64,000 nucleotides of DNA from Flavobacterium tiangeerense (GCF_007830355.1 NZ_VLKO01000004.1:248001-312000); one strand, 5' to 3'; numbered from the stretch's first letter, positions 1 through 7,751 are shown. Notes: generated by a model from the sequence alone, not told the origin. Program-made: numbers and translations.

Positions 1-211
1 TTTTACCAAAGATATAGTACGCGCCGAACATATTGCTGATCAAATTGATGCAGGAATGGTTTTTATCAATCACCCAACTTGGACTCAAGCTGATTTGCCA
101 TTTGGTGGTACCAAAAATTCCGGTTATGGAAGAGAATTATCAGAGTTTGGTATTCATGAATTTGTGAACAAAAAACTAATCCGAATCAGTTCAATTTCAG
201 ATCCTTTTTAG
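1..211 (+). CDS. Aldehyde dehydrogenase, C-terminal end (succinate-semialdehyde type), 5'-truncated by window edge
   Basis: Reading from base 2, the last 69 residues of an NAD(P)-dependent aldehyde dehydrogenase are visible, ending in TAG at 209-211. The segment GMVFINHP followed by [22 protein letters not shown] is the conserved C-terminal oligomerisation and substrate-tunnel region. The wording [16 protein letters not shown] is most typical of succinate-semialdehyde dehydrogenases. The catalytic Cys and the cofactor site lie outside the window, so substrate assignment rests on this tail alone. It is followed by a gene-poor, degenerate stretch. Confidence 0.85.
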   Translation, partial: FTKDIVRAEHIADQIDAGMVFINHPTWTQADLPFGGTKNSGYGRELSEFGIHEFVNKKLIRISSISDPF

Positions 212-471
212 AGATTGTAAATATTAAATGTAGTTAGATAACTTCTTTTCTAGTTTGCCAGATTGGCGCAACGGCATCAAGAACATAGGGGTTTTCCAAT
301 CTTCCGCCTATGACCAACGAATAGGTACACGAGCTTGATACCCGTTAATTAGATTGCAACAAGACTGTTATCTAGCTTCATTTTTTTATAAATAAACTAC
401 AAGTCATTTAATACAATATTGATTTTTTAAGGTGCTATTTCTCTCGATATTCTTTTACTTAAAAACACAAA
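212..471. other. Gene-free stretch before the OYE pseudogene
   Basis: I see no credible gene here. On the minus strand around 240-330 a short open stretch reads YSLVIGGRLENPYVLDAVAP in one frame. It looks protein-like but has no start and is too short to assign, so it may be another gene remnant. The strip shares the decayed look of the following 1.3 kb. Confidence 0.4.
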
Positions 472-1299
472 ATGAAAACATATCAATTATTTTCTCCAAA
501 AAAAATAGGCTTTATAGCTGTCAAAAAAGTATTATTATGGCAACAATGACGGGCTTTAGACCAAAAGGAAACATTCCGAATGAAACCATGGCTACTTATT
601 ATGACAGAGGATACGTCACCTTCTCCAAATGGATTGGGTTATTCTAGAATTCTTAGACTATTTAATACCCATCACGTAAAAGGATAAAAAAACAACCTAC
701 AAAATACATCAATATGATGGAAAAATACTCGTGTAGTTGATGCGTTCCGGGATAATTAGTCACCATTTGAATATGGATGCTAATGCTCAAATTCTAGCCC
801 CATCGAAAGTGAAAATAGCTGAATAACTGTGTACATAATAACATAGTCTGAAAGACTACGTAGTTTAAAATAAAATGACCCTGCAAAATATCATTCATGC
901 AAAAACAGAATTTGTAGCCGCAGTAGAAGATTCCGTATTACCTGTTTTAATGATGAAGAATTACATGCTGCCAACGGTAATTTGTTAGAAAAGTTTCTAT
1001 CACCTATTTGTAATATACGCACAGACGAATTTGGAGGTAGCATAGAGAATCGGTGCAAATTTGTTCTGGAAACAGTAGCTGAGGTTGCAAAAGCAAGTGG
1101 TAAAGATAAAACCGGTTTTCGTTTGACGCCTTATGGGGTAGCTGGCGATACACCAAACTATCCTGAAATTGAGGCAACATACGATTACTTGTCTACCGAG
1201 ATCAATAAGCTTGATATTGTTTACATTCACCTGTCTGATCACAGCGCAATTGGTGCTCCAACATATCTGATATCATTATTGATCAATTGGGTCCTATAG
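472..1299 (+). pseudogene. Old Yellow Enzyme family ene-reductase (NADH:flavin oxidoreductase), degraded
   Basis: Pieces of one FMN-dependent ene-reductase appear in the right order but in different frames. The start is ATG at 472 (MKTYQLFSPKKIG). It is followed by an MATMTGFRPKGNIPNETMATYY-like segment near 536-610 and a GLGYSRI segment near 630-650. Next come a GKILV-LMRSG-ISHHLNMDANAQILAPSKVKIAE segment at about 719-823 with internal stops, and an ELHAANGNLLEKFLSPICNIRTDEFGGSIENR segment from about 958 onward. That last part stays open to 1299 and reads KLDIVYIHLSDHSAIGAP before it leaves the family. The barrel's last strands, including the usual GGYD and GRPFI region, are missing. Frameshifts, stops and C-terminal loss make it non-functional as an enzyme. 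The 982-1299 part could still be translated but would lack half the FMN site. Confidence 0.85.
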
Positions 1300-1507
1300 T
1301 AGTCCCGTTATATTGCTTCTACAAAGCAAGCGTAAAATCTTCGTCAAAGCTCGCTATTTTATATTTGGTTAAGAAATGAAAAATAAACAATTTAATTTTT
1401 TTAACTTTGGTGAACAAATAGTGAACAATAACTCAATAAACAAATTTTTAAAATGTTTGTAAGCTAATTAAAATCAATCGTTTACATTTTAAAAAAATAA
1501 CAATAGA
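1300..1507. other. AT-rich non-coding strip left of the tRNA-Ser fragment
   Basis: No gene is visible. A TAACTTTG element near 1399-1406 matches the TANNTTTG promoter motif of this group, but nothing credible lies downstream. The strip joins the pseudogene to the duplicated tRNA 3' end and is probably interior or flank of a lost mobile element. Confidence 0.4.
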
Positions 1508-1525
1508 GAATCCCTCTTTCTCCGC
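1508..1525 (+). repeat. Orphan copy of the tRNA-Ser 3' end (putative att half-site)
   Basis: The 18 bases GAATCCCTCTTTCTCCGC are identical to positions 1898-1915, the T-arm and acceptor 3' strand of the intact tRNA-Ser. No tRNA body lies upstream of this copy. Such duplicated tRNA 3' ends are the usual footprint of integrases that use tRNA genes as attachment sites. A truncated tandem tRNA is the alternative reading. Confidence 0.75.
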
Positions 1526-1529
1526 AAGG

Positions 1530-1561
1530 AAAGCCCGAAACGCAAGTTTTAGGCTTTTTTT
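1530..1561 (+). terminator. Intrinsic terminator behind the orphan tRNA 3' end
   Basis: AAAGCC at 1530-1535 pairs with GGCTTT at 1552-1557, with an inner GAAAC/GTTTT stem and a GCAA loop, followed by a T-run. Its place directly after the tRNA fragment suggests it is the original terminator of a tRNA-Ser gene whose body has been displaced. Confidence 0.7.
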
Positions 1562-1767
1562 ATTTCATAAAAGCCTTAAAAATTTTCTTTTATAAATGTT
1601 TTCGATTTCATTGCAGGACTCCCCTTCTAGGACCTCATTAGTAATCCAATTTTCTTAGCAAAAATATAAAGATGAAAAATTTGTGGTATTATTTTGTTTT
1701 AAAAAATTGATCCGTATACCATACTTATTTTTTAACATTCTTTTTTTAGTAAAATCATAATAGAATG

Positions 1768-1797
1768 TTGCAGATTCGAAAAAACTTATTATATTTG
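1768..1797 (+). promoter_or_regulatory. Bacteroidota-type promoter of tRNA-Ser
   Basis: TTG at 1768-1770, a 19-bp spacer and TATATTTG at 1790-1797 fit the TTG-N19-TANNTTTG consensus of Flavobacterium exactly. The predicted transcript starts near 1803, about 27 bases before the tRNA. Confidence 0.8.
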
Positions 1798-1829
1798 CAC
1801 TCGCAATCAAAAAATGATAGCAACATACT

Positions 1830-1914
1830 GGAGAAATGGCAGAGCGGTCGAATGCGGCAGTCTTGAAAACTGTTGACTGTAACAGGTCCGGGGGTTCGAA
1901 TCCCTCTTTCTCCG
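1830..1914 (+). tRNA. tRNA-Ser(TGA)
   Basis: The acceptor strands GGAGAAA (1830-1836) and TTTCTCC (1907-1913) pair, with G1914 as discriminator. The anticodon loop CTTGAAA carries TGA inside a GCAGT/ACTGT stem. A long variable arm (class II, as in serine tRNAs) precedes the GTTCGAAT T-loop. CCA is not encoded. The gene has its own promoter and terminator. Confidence 0.95.
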
Positions 1915-1915
1915 C
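1898..1915 (+). repeat. tRNA-Ser 3' end, mate of the 18-bp direct repeat
   Basis: This 18-bp segment inside the intact tRNA gene matches 1508-1525 exactly, in the same orientation, 390 bp apart. Confidence 0.75.
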
Positions 1916-1928
1916 GGAATTAAAAGCG

Positions 1929-1964
1929 AAACGCTGTAAAAGTAAAATTTTACAGCGTTTTTTT
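1929..1964 (+). terminator. Intrinsic terminator of tRNA-Ser, probably bidirectional
   Basis: AAACGCTGTAAAA (1929-1941) pairs perfectly over 13 bp with TTTTACAGCGTTT (1948-1960) and is followed by T residues. The preceding A residues mean it could also end the convergent monooxygenase transcript, whose stop is at 1985. Confidence 0.85.
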
Positions 1965-1984
1965 ATTGCTAACGATCCTATCCA

Positions 1985-2989
1985 TTATTCATTAATCGCA
2001 TCCATGACCGCTTTAGAAATCTGTAAACTCTTTAATTTATCTTGATGGTCAAAAATGGGGCTGGTAATCATCAATTCATTTATGCGAGTATATTGAATAA
2101 ATTCTTTTAAATCTTTAGTCAGTTTTTCTTTGCTTCCTGTAAAGGTAAGAGCAGTCATTTGATTCACATGAAAGCGTTCTTCCTCATTCATAATGCCATC
2201 AAGAGAGGCTACGGGAGGCTGCAAACCTTTTCTATCGTTGCGAATTAAATTCAAAAACATTTGATACAAACTAGTCGATAAAAACTGTGCTTCTTCATCA
2301 GAGTCGGCTGCTATGATATTCACGCAAGCCATTGTTTTGGGTTCGTTCAAAAAGGTTGAAGGTTGAAAATTTTCTCTGTAAAATTCAAATGCCTGTAGCA
2401 TTTGTCTAGGTGCAAAATGTCCTGCAAAAGCATACGGCAAGCTATATTCAGCTGCCAATTTTGCACTATCCATACTCGAACCTAAAATCCAAATGGGCAC
2501 ATTCAACCCTTCGGCCGGAAAAGCCCTCACTTTTTCTGTAGCATTGGCTTCAGAGAAATATCTTTGCAATTTGGATACATTCTTGGGAAATTGTTGGGCT
2601 TCTTCAAAAAAATCTTTTCGAATAGCTTGTGCAGTTAACGCATCAGTTCCTGGAGCTCTTCCAAGACCTAAATCAATTCGGTTCGGATACAAAGTAGCCA
2701 AGGTGCCAAACTGTTCCGTAATGATTAATGGTGAATGATTGGGCAACATGATCCCACCTGATCCTACCCGAATATTTTGAGTTTGACTGGCAATATAACC
2801 AATCAAAACCACCGTTGCAGTACTGGCCACGTGAGCCATATTATGATGCTCTGCCAACCAAAACCGATTGTATCCCAAATGATCTGCCAGTTGCGCCAAC
2901 TCTTTGGTTTTTTGCATGGTATCACTGGCATTGCTGTTTTCAGTAATTAAAGCCAATTCTAATAAAGATATAGCAATAGCGTTTTTCAT
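1985..2989 (-). CDS. Luciferase-like flavin-dependent monooxygenase (LLM class, MsnO8/YhbW-like)
   Basis: The 334-residue protein has the family's full length (usually about 330). An N-terminal strand (AISLLELALI) is followed by FWLAEHHNMAHVAS at about 43-56. VGSGGIMLPNHSPLIITEQFGTL and the LYPNRIDLGLGRAPGTD segment together form the TIM-barrel flavin site of bacterial-luciferase-like oxidoreductases. Family members use reduced flavin supplied by a separate reductase. The physiological substrate cannot be inferred. It stands alone and converges on tRNA-Ser. Confidence 0.9.
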   Translation of the reverse strand: MKNAIAISLLELALITENSNASDTMQKTKELAQLADHLGYNRFWLAEHHNMAHVASTATVVLIGYIASQTQNIRVGSGGIMLPNHSPLIITEQFGTLATLYPNRIDLGLGRAPGTDALTAQAIRKDFFEEAQQFPKNVSKLQRYFSEANATEKVRAFPAEGLNVPIWILGSSMDSAKLAAEYSLPYAFAGHFAPRQMLQAFEFYRENFQPSTFLNEPKTMACVNIIAADSDEEAQFLSTSLYQMFLNLIRNDRKGLQPPVASLDGIMNEEERFHVNQMTALTFTGSKEKLTKDLKEFIQYTRINELMITSPIFDHQDKLKSLQISKAVMDAINE

Positions 2990-3213
2990 AAAAATTTATT
3001 TGTAGTACAAAATTAGGCATTAAGATGATGAGGCTATATTTTGAGGTGTTAATTGAATTATAATGTTTGTATGGAATGTTAACCAAAACTAGTATGCTGA
3101 GTTTGATTATTAGTTTTTGTGTATCGCTATTTCAGGACAAGACATTTGAAATTGTCCTTGGTTGATTATTGTGATCCAATATTGAAATAGGATATTGTAA
3201 GGAAATATACTGA

Positions 3214-3555
3214 CTAGGAGTCAAATTTTTTTATAAAATAAAAAAAGGCTTGATCGCTAATGATTGATATGGAACTAGCGAACTGATTAGAAATGTTATA
3301 GCTATTTACTGTAATAGGGTAATTGATATTTAAACCATTAATCTTACTCAAAAGATCAGGATATAGATTCCAATAATCGATTAAAGATTTAAAATCAGCT
3401 TCATCTAGAATCAGTTTTTCGAAGTAATTATAGTACACCATAGTTACTGGAAAATCTATTTTTACGATATCATCATCAGTAGCATTTGCATTAATATTAT
3501 CTACTACTTTTTGATAATCGGCAACAGTATTTACGGCACTTTTAATGAACTTCAA
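3214..3555 (-). CDS. Hypothetical protein, possibly a 5'-truncated remnant
   Basis: The 113-residue frame opens only with TTG, two codons after an in-frame TGA; the first internal Met is residue 39. It shows two strand-rich segments that resemble each other, VKIDFPVTMVYYN and LNINYPITVNSYN, each followed by an acidic or Ser-rich stretch and a short helix. That pattern recalls repeated beta modules of flavobacterial secreted proteins. There is no signal peptide, Cys or known domain. It is either a small unknown protein or the tail of a larger decayed gene; the missing ATG favours the latter. Confidence 0.4.
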   Translation of the reverse strand: MKFIKSAVNTVADYQKVVDNINANATDDDIVKIDFPVTMVYYNYFEKLILDEADFKSLIDYWNLYPDLLSKINGLNINYPITVNSYNISNQFASSISIISDQAFFYFIKKFDS

Positions 3556-3634
3556 ACCTCATCTTTTGAATATTGAAAACAAACAAATTTCAATTTCAAT
3601 TTATTAATTAAAATCTACATCTTTTAATAAGAAA

Positions 3635-4672
3635 CTAGTTCTTCATTTTACTGATTTTATCATAATCAAGAATTGTTACTGTACTTCCTTTTCTTTCAAT
3701 CAGTCCTTCATTTTTAAATTCGGTTAAGGTACGGCTAACGGTTTCAGAGGCAGTTCCCGTAAGTGCTGCAAGTTCATCTCTACTAATTCTAATAGTAGTA
3801 TCATGCTTAAACAACTGCAAAAGTGCTTCCGCAATTCGTTTTCGTACTGATTGGTATGCCAGCTGCAGGAGACTCGCGTCTTTATTTCGAATTTCATTGG
3901 ATAATATTTCAAGAAATTTTCCAGCAATATCAGGGTAATGCTGCAACATTTTATCAAATTGTATTTTAGGAAAAAAACACAAATAACTATCTTCCATGGC
4001 AGTTGCCGTATCATCATACGGTTTATTGCAAAGAATGATATTTATCCCTAAAAAATCCTCCTCTTGGTATATTCCTGTCATGAGTTCATGTCCATCTTCG
4101 GTCATTTTAATAGTCTTAATTTTCCCCGAGACTACAAGGTAAATTCCTGTTGCATTATCGCCCTCATAATGTATTACCTGATTCTTTTTAAAAAATCTAG
4201 TTTTTCGTTCGTCTATAATTTTTTTTAATTTTTTTAATCCACTGTTTTCAGAAACCAGCTTATCTAAATTTTCTAATGATTTACTATAAAAATGGTGCTG
4301 GCTTTCTTTTTTTTTTAATCTGCTTTCAATAGCATTTAAAAGTTCTAATCTCCCAAATGGCTTTGTAAGATAATCATCGGCACCCATTTCCATTCCCTTA
4401 CGCAAATCAAGTCGCTCGGATTTTGAAGTAATAAAAATAAAGGGGATAGCGGTGGTTTCTAGATTTTTATTTAAAAGATACAGTACATCATAACCATCTA
4501 GCACAGGCATCATGATATCACACAAAATTACATCAGGTAAATAGAGTAAAGCTTTATCAACTCCTTCCTTGCCATTTTTAGCAACAAAAACTTCATAGTC
4601 TGCCAATTCAAGAATTTCTACTATATTTTCTCTTATTTCATTATTGTCTTCAATTACTAATACTTTGCTCAT
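3635..4672 (-). CDS. Response regulator with CRP/FNR effector domain (receiver-cNMP-HTH fusion)
   Basis: The protein has 345 residues. A receiver domain (about 1-120) has the acidic pair after VIEDN, phospho-acceptor Asp52 in LCDIMMP, and the Thr/Lys pair in FITS and LTKPF. A linker leads to a cyclic-nucleotide-binding-like fold (about 155-275) and a Crp-type winged helix at the C-terminus. Its recognition helix contains SETVSR, closer to the VETISR of FNR than the RETVGR of CRP. It overlaps the kinase gene by 4 bp (ATGA), so the two form a two-component pair translated together. Fusing the receiver to a CRP/FNR output merges what FixJ and FixK do separately. It probably binds TGA-N6-TCA palindromes such as the one at 5978-5991. 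Confidence 0.9.
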   Translation of the reverse strand: MSKVLVIEDNNEIRENIVEILELADYEVFVAKNGKEGVDKALLYLPDVILCDIMMPVLDGYDVLYLLNKNLETTAIPFIFITSKSERLDLRKGMEMGADDYLTKPFGRLELLNAIESRLKKKESQHHFYSKSLENLDKLVSENSGLKKLKKIIDERKTRFFKKNQVIHYEGDNATGIYLVVSGKIKTIKMTEDGHELMTGIYQEEDFLGINIILCNKPYDDTATAMEDSYLCFFPKIQFDKMLQHYPDIAGKFLEILSNEIRNKDASLLQLAYQSVRKRIAEALLQLFKHDTTIRISRDELAALTGTASETVSRTLTEFKNEGLIERKGSTVTILDYDKISKMKN

Positions 4673-5856
4673 ATCGATGAAAATGTTAGTGTGAATGATG
4701 TTCCTTCATTTATAGTACTTACATAGGATATAGAACCATTCATTAAGGCGATATAACGCGCCACAATATTTAAACCAAGTCCAGTTCCTGGGATATTACC
4801 AGTATTATGTGCTCTGAAAAAAGGTTCGAATAAATGCAATTGATCTTCTTCAGGAATTCCAATTCCTTCATCCTTCACGCAAATGATACAATGGCTGTCA
4901 TTAATTTCTGTTGTAAATTCAATAGTACAACCATCCTCTGAATATTTTATAGCATTGGTAATTAGATTGATAATACTATTTTTAATTAAATTTTGGTCTA
5001 GGGTTATGAGTTTCTGACATCCATTATGGGAAAAATGTATTTGCTGTTTTTCTTTGGCTAGTAATTGCATCTCTTCTGTAATTTCTTCCGCTAATTGTAC
5101 CAGATCAAAACATGTTGGTTTAGCTTTTACATTGCCTACTTCTAATTGTTCTATGTATAAAAAATCATTCAATACAGTAGTTAAATTTGTTACAGCATTA
5201 ATTATTTTACCCGCATGTTTAATGATATTAGCATTATTTAACGGCTCAGCATATTTTTCGATGAGAGAAGCTGATAAATGTGCCGTACTCAATGGAGTTC
5301 GAAATTCATGCGAAGCCATAGATAAAAACCTATTTTTTAATTTACTGATTAGTTTTTCCTTCTCTAAACTGGCACTTACTTTTGCTTTTGCTTTTTCAAG
5401 TGCTTTAATCGTATCGTTTAAGGTTTTTGTTCGCTCTTCTACAAGTTCTTCTAGATGGGAAGCATAATTTTTAAGGCGCTCCTCATCCTTTTTTTGCTGG
5501 GTAAGATCATGAATAAATCCGGCGTAAATTTTTCTTCCTGCATGTTTCACTTCACTTACACCTATTTTAAATGTAAATTGATTACCATTCTTAGTTTTAC
5601 CAATGAGCTCTCTTCCTATTCCCATAATATGCGATTGACCAGACATTTTGTAGTATTTTAAATAGGAATCATGAGCCACTTTATCGTCAAAAGGCATTAG
5701 CATTGAAATATTTTCACCTAATACTTCTGGTTCAGCATAATCAAAAAGTTTACATGCAGATGGATTTATGCTTTCAACAATGCCCAATTCATCAATAGTT
5801 ATGATACCGTCAATAGCGTTATGCACAAGGGCATCTAGTAAAGCAGATTTCTCCAT
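4669..5856 (-). CDS. PAS-domain sensor histidine kinase with FixL-like haem-PAS motif
   Basis: This soluble kinase of 395 residues has no membrane segment. A PAS domain (about 8-122) contains HDSYLKYYKMSGQSHIMGIGR at 62-82. His76 and Arg82 have the His-x5-Arg spacing of the haem ligand and propionate-binding Arg of rhizobial FixL (HIIGIGR). A coiled coil (about 122-170) leads to HisKA with phospho-acceptor His183 (ASHEFRTPLS), then a HATPase domain with DEGIGIP and GTGLGL. It overlaps the receiver-CRP gene and very likely phosphorylates its product. Oxygen or another haem ligand is the inferred signal; many PAS domains with this motif are untested for haem. Confidence 0.88.
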   Translation of the reverse strand: MEKSALLDALVHNAIDGIITIDELGIVESINPSACKLFDYAEPEVLGENISMLMPFDDKVAHDSYLKYYKMSGQSHIMGIGRELIGKTKNGNQFTFKIGVSEVKHAGRKIYAGFIHDLTQQKKDEERLKNYASHLEELVEERTKTLNDTIKALEKAKAKVSASLEKEKLISKLKNRFLSMASHEFRTPLSTAHLSASLIEKYAEPLNNANIIKHAGKIINAVTNLTTVLNDFLYIEQLEVGNVKAKPTCFDLVQLAEEITEEMQLLAKEKQQIHFSHNGCQKLITLDQNLIKNSIINLITNAIKYSEDGCTIEFTTEINDSHCIICVKDEGIGIPEEDQLHLFEPFFRAHNTGNIPGTGLGLNIVARYIALMNGSISYVSTINEGTSFTLTFSSI

Positions 5857-5975
5857 AACTTATTTTGTCAAAGTGTATTGACTTATGTAAAGATAAGGCC
5901 ACCTGAGTAGTTATCTCCTTATATTATTATATCTATATCTTTTGAAATTTACTCTTTTAAGCTTTAAAGAATCAT

Positions 5976-5993
5976 AAGTGACGTAAATCACAT
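5976..5993. promoter_or_regulatory. CRP/FNR-type palindrome in the kinase/BON intergenic region
   Basis: AAGTGACGTAAATCACAT contains the perfect inverted pair GTGA-N6-TCAC (5978-5981 and 5988-5991). It matches the TGTGA-N6-TCACA arrangement of CRP and the TGA-N6-TCA core of FNR sites. It lies about 103 bp before the BON gene start and 120 bp from the kinase start, so it could serve either. The adjacent receiver-CRP protein is the natural candidate to bind it. Confidence 0.65.
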
Positions 5994-6020
5994 ATAGTTC
6001 AGCCGATGCTCATTTCAATA

Positions 6021-6071
6021 CAATACTATATAAACCAACTTTGTAAAGTTCTTTAAAACAATATAGTATTG
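6021..6071 (+). promoter_or_regulatory. Nested inverted repeats in the leader of the BON gene
   Basis: CAATACTATAT (6021-6031) is the exact reverse complement of ATATAGTATTG (6061-6071). Inside the 29-base gap lies a second inverted repeat, AACTTT-GT-AAAGTT (6037-6050). The outer stem ends 16 bases before the BON start codon. It may be an RNA structure affecting translation, or a pair of operator half-sites. CAACTTTG at 6036-6043 is a near match to the TANNTTTG promoter element. Confidence 0.5.
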
Positions 6072-6087
6072 ATATTAAAAACGGAAA

Positions 6088-6744
6088 ATGATAACAGATG
6101 ATATTTTACGGCAAAATGTAATTCAAGCATTAAAATGGGAACTTTTTAGTGTTGATTGCACTATAATAGTCATTTCAAATAATAGAGTAATTACTCTAAA
6201 AGGTAATGTAGATACCTATAAAAAGAAAACGCAAGCCGAAAGAATATCAAGTGCAATATCCGGAGTACAATCAGTAATCAATAAAATTGATGTAACAATA
6301 AATCGCTTGGAACAGAAAAAAGATATAGCAATCACAAATGAAATTCTTACTATTTTCAGATGGAACTGGAATACACTAAATGATACCATTAAAGTTAAGG
6401 TACTTGAAGGATGGGTAACGCTATCTGGAGAATTAGAATGGAACTATCAAAAAGAAGCTGCTAAAGAAGCTATTACAAGTCTAATTGGTGTAAAAGGAGT
6501 TAGTAATAAAATTAATATAAAATCTCAATTGGATACTAAAATAGACAAAACGACTCTTAGACTTGCACTAGAAAACCATCTTGCATTGGATTCAAAAGAT
6601 ATTGAAATTGAGGTATCAGATTCAAAGATAATTTTAAAAGGTTCTGTGGAATCATGGTATCAAAAAGAAATTGCAGGATTTATTGCTTGGAAAACAAGAG
6701 GTGTTGTAAGTGTTGAAAATGAATTACTGATTGAAGATGAATAG
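6088..6744 (+). CDS. Triple BON-domain protein
   Basis: The 218 residues form three consecutive BON modules of about 65-70 residues. Each has the strand-turn motif (VITLKGNVDTYKKK, VTLSGELEWNYQKEAA, IILKGSVESWYQKEIA) followed by a helix and V-x-x-V-x-N-x-(I/L) strand. There is no signal peptide or lipobox, so it is probably cytoplasmic, unlike periplasmic OsmY. BON proteins bind phospholipids or other ligands and are commonly stress-induced. A paralogue lies at 12748. Downstream of the FixL-like system and next to a CRP-type site, it is a good candidate member of that regulon. Confidence 0.85.
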   Translation: MITDDILRQNVIQALKWELFSVDCTIIVISNNRVITLKGNVDTYKKKTQAERISSAISGVQSVINKIDVTINRLEQKKDIAITNEILTIFRWNWNTLNDTIKVKVLEGWVTLSGELEWNYQKEAAKEAITSLIGVKGVSNKINIKSQLDTKIDKTTLRLALENHLALDSKDIEIEVSDSKIILKGSVESWYQKEIAGFIAWKTRGVVSVENELLIEDE

Positions 6745-6870
6745 ATTAAATCATTTAAAATCTAACTAAAAAAATAAACATCACCAATTTTAATTAGTAA
6801 GGAATATTAAAAAAAAACGAATATCAAAACTTTAAAAAAAGTCCTAAGTTCTTTTCAAAATTAAAGTTTA

Positions 6871-6890
6871 AAAGTGCTTGGCATCACTTT
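6871..6890. promoter_or_regulatory. Second CRP-like inverted repeat, upstream of the DJ-1/PfpI gene
   Basis: AAAGTG (6871-6876) and CACTTT (6885-6890) are exact inverted arms separated by 8 bp. This gives GTG-N8-CAC, the same geometry as the 5978 palindrome, although the left arm reads GTGC rather than GTGA. It sits 153 bp before the next start codon in a 298-bp intergenic region with no other visible feature. Confidence 0.4.
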
Positions 6891-7042
6891 TTGATGTGCG
6901 TATGGTCATTTCCAATTCAACCAAATAGACTCAAATTTGAATTTAAAAGTTTCTTGAATTACGATACGGGTAAAATACTGTAAATAGATAATCTCAAGTA
7001 GAATTCTAAAAAAGAATAATGTTTTAAATAAATAGTAGCGAC

Positions 7043-7750
7043 ATGAAAATACTTATTGTACTTACATCACATGATGTTTTAGGAACCAGTGGCCTAAAAA
7101 CGGGGTTTTGGATAGAGGAATTCGCAGCTCCTTATTTTATTTTTAAAGATGCAGGTGCTATAATCACAATTGCTTCTCCAAAGGGTGATCAGCCTCCAGT
7201 TGACCCGAAGAGTGAAGACAAAGAAGCACAAACCCAATATACTCAAAGATTTTACAAAGACAATACTGCTATTGACTTAGTAGCGCATTCTATAAAATTA
7301 AGCGAAATAAACCAAGCGGATTATGATGCTGTATTTTATCCTGGTGGCCATGGTCCGTTATGGGATTTGGCAAATGATCCAGATTCTATACATCTCATTG
7401 AAGACTTTTACAATAACAAAAAACCAATTGCCTTTGTATGTCATGCACCAGCTGCTTTAGTACATGTTAAAATTCAAAATGGTGATTATTTAGTAAAGGG
7501 AAAACAACTAACAGGATTTTCTAATACCGAAGAAGAAGCAGTCCAGCTAAGCAAAATAGTACCTTTTTTACTGGAAGATGAACTTACTAAATTAGGTGGA
7601 CTTTATAGTAAGGGAAAAGATTCTGAATCTTATGTAAAGCAAGATGGTTTGCTGGTCACAGGACAAAATGCAGCCTCATCAGTAGCAGTGGCAAAATTAC
7701 TGCTAGAAACACTTGAAGGCGAAAAAATTACTAATCTAAATGACAATTAA
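7043..7750 (+). CDS. DJ-1/PfpI family protein (class I glutamine amidotransferase-like)
   Basis: This 235-residue protein has the DJ-1/PfpI fold markers: an N-terminal strand KILIVLTSH, a Glu in GFWIEE (about 25), VFYPGGHGPLWDLA at about 97-110, and the nucleophile elbow AFVCHAPAAL with Cys133-His134. The insertion pattern and length fit the Hsp31-like subgroup of glyoxalase III or protein deglycase type. It likely acts in cytoplasmic detoxification of reactive carbonyls or as a stress chaperone. Its stop is one base before the ATG chosen for the OmpA gene, so the two are cotranscribed. Confidence 0.88.
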   Translation: MKILIVLTSHDVLGTSGLKTGFWIEEFAAPYFIFKDAGAIITIASPKGDQPPVDPKSEDKEAQTQYTQRFYKDNTAIDLVAHSIKLSEINQADYDAVFYPGGHGPLWDLANDPDSIHLIEDFYNNKKPIAFVCHAPAALVHVKIQNGDYLVKGKQLTGFSNTEEEAVQLSKIVPFLLEDELTKLGGLYSKGKDSESYVKQDGLLVTGQNAASSVAVAKLLLETLEGEKITNLNDN

Positions 7751-7751
7751 A

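Noticed and set aside
240..340. Minus-strand protein-like stretch
   Set aside because: Fewer than 35 residues open, no start codon and no certain family; recorded only as possible remnant.
844..858. Small hairpin TAGTCT-GAA-AGACTA inside the pseudogene
   Set aside because: Six-base stem in decayed DNA without T-run; too weak to be a terminator or operator.
1836..2045. Open frame across tRNA-Ser and its terminator
   Set aside because: It runs through the tRNA sequence and the terminator stem and has no protein-like composition.
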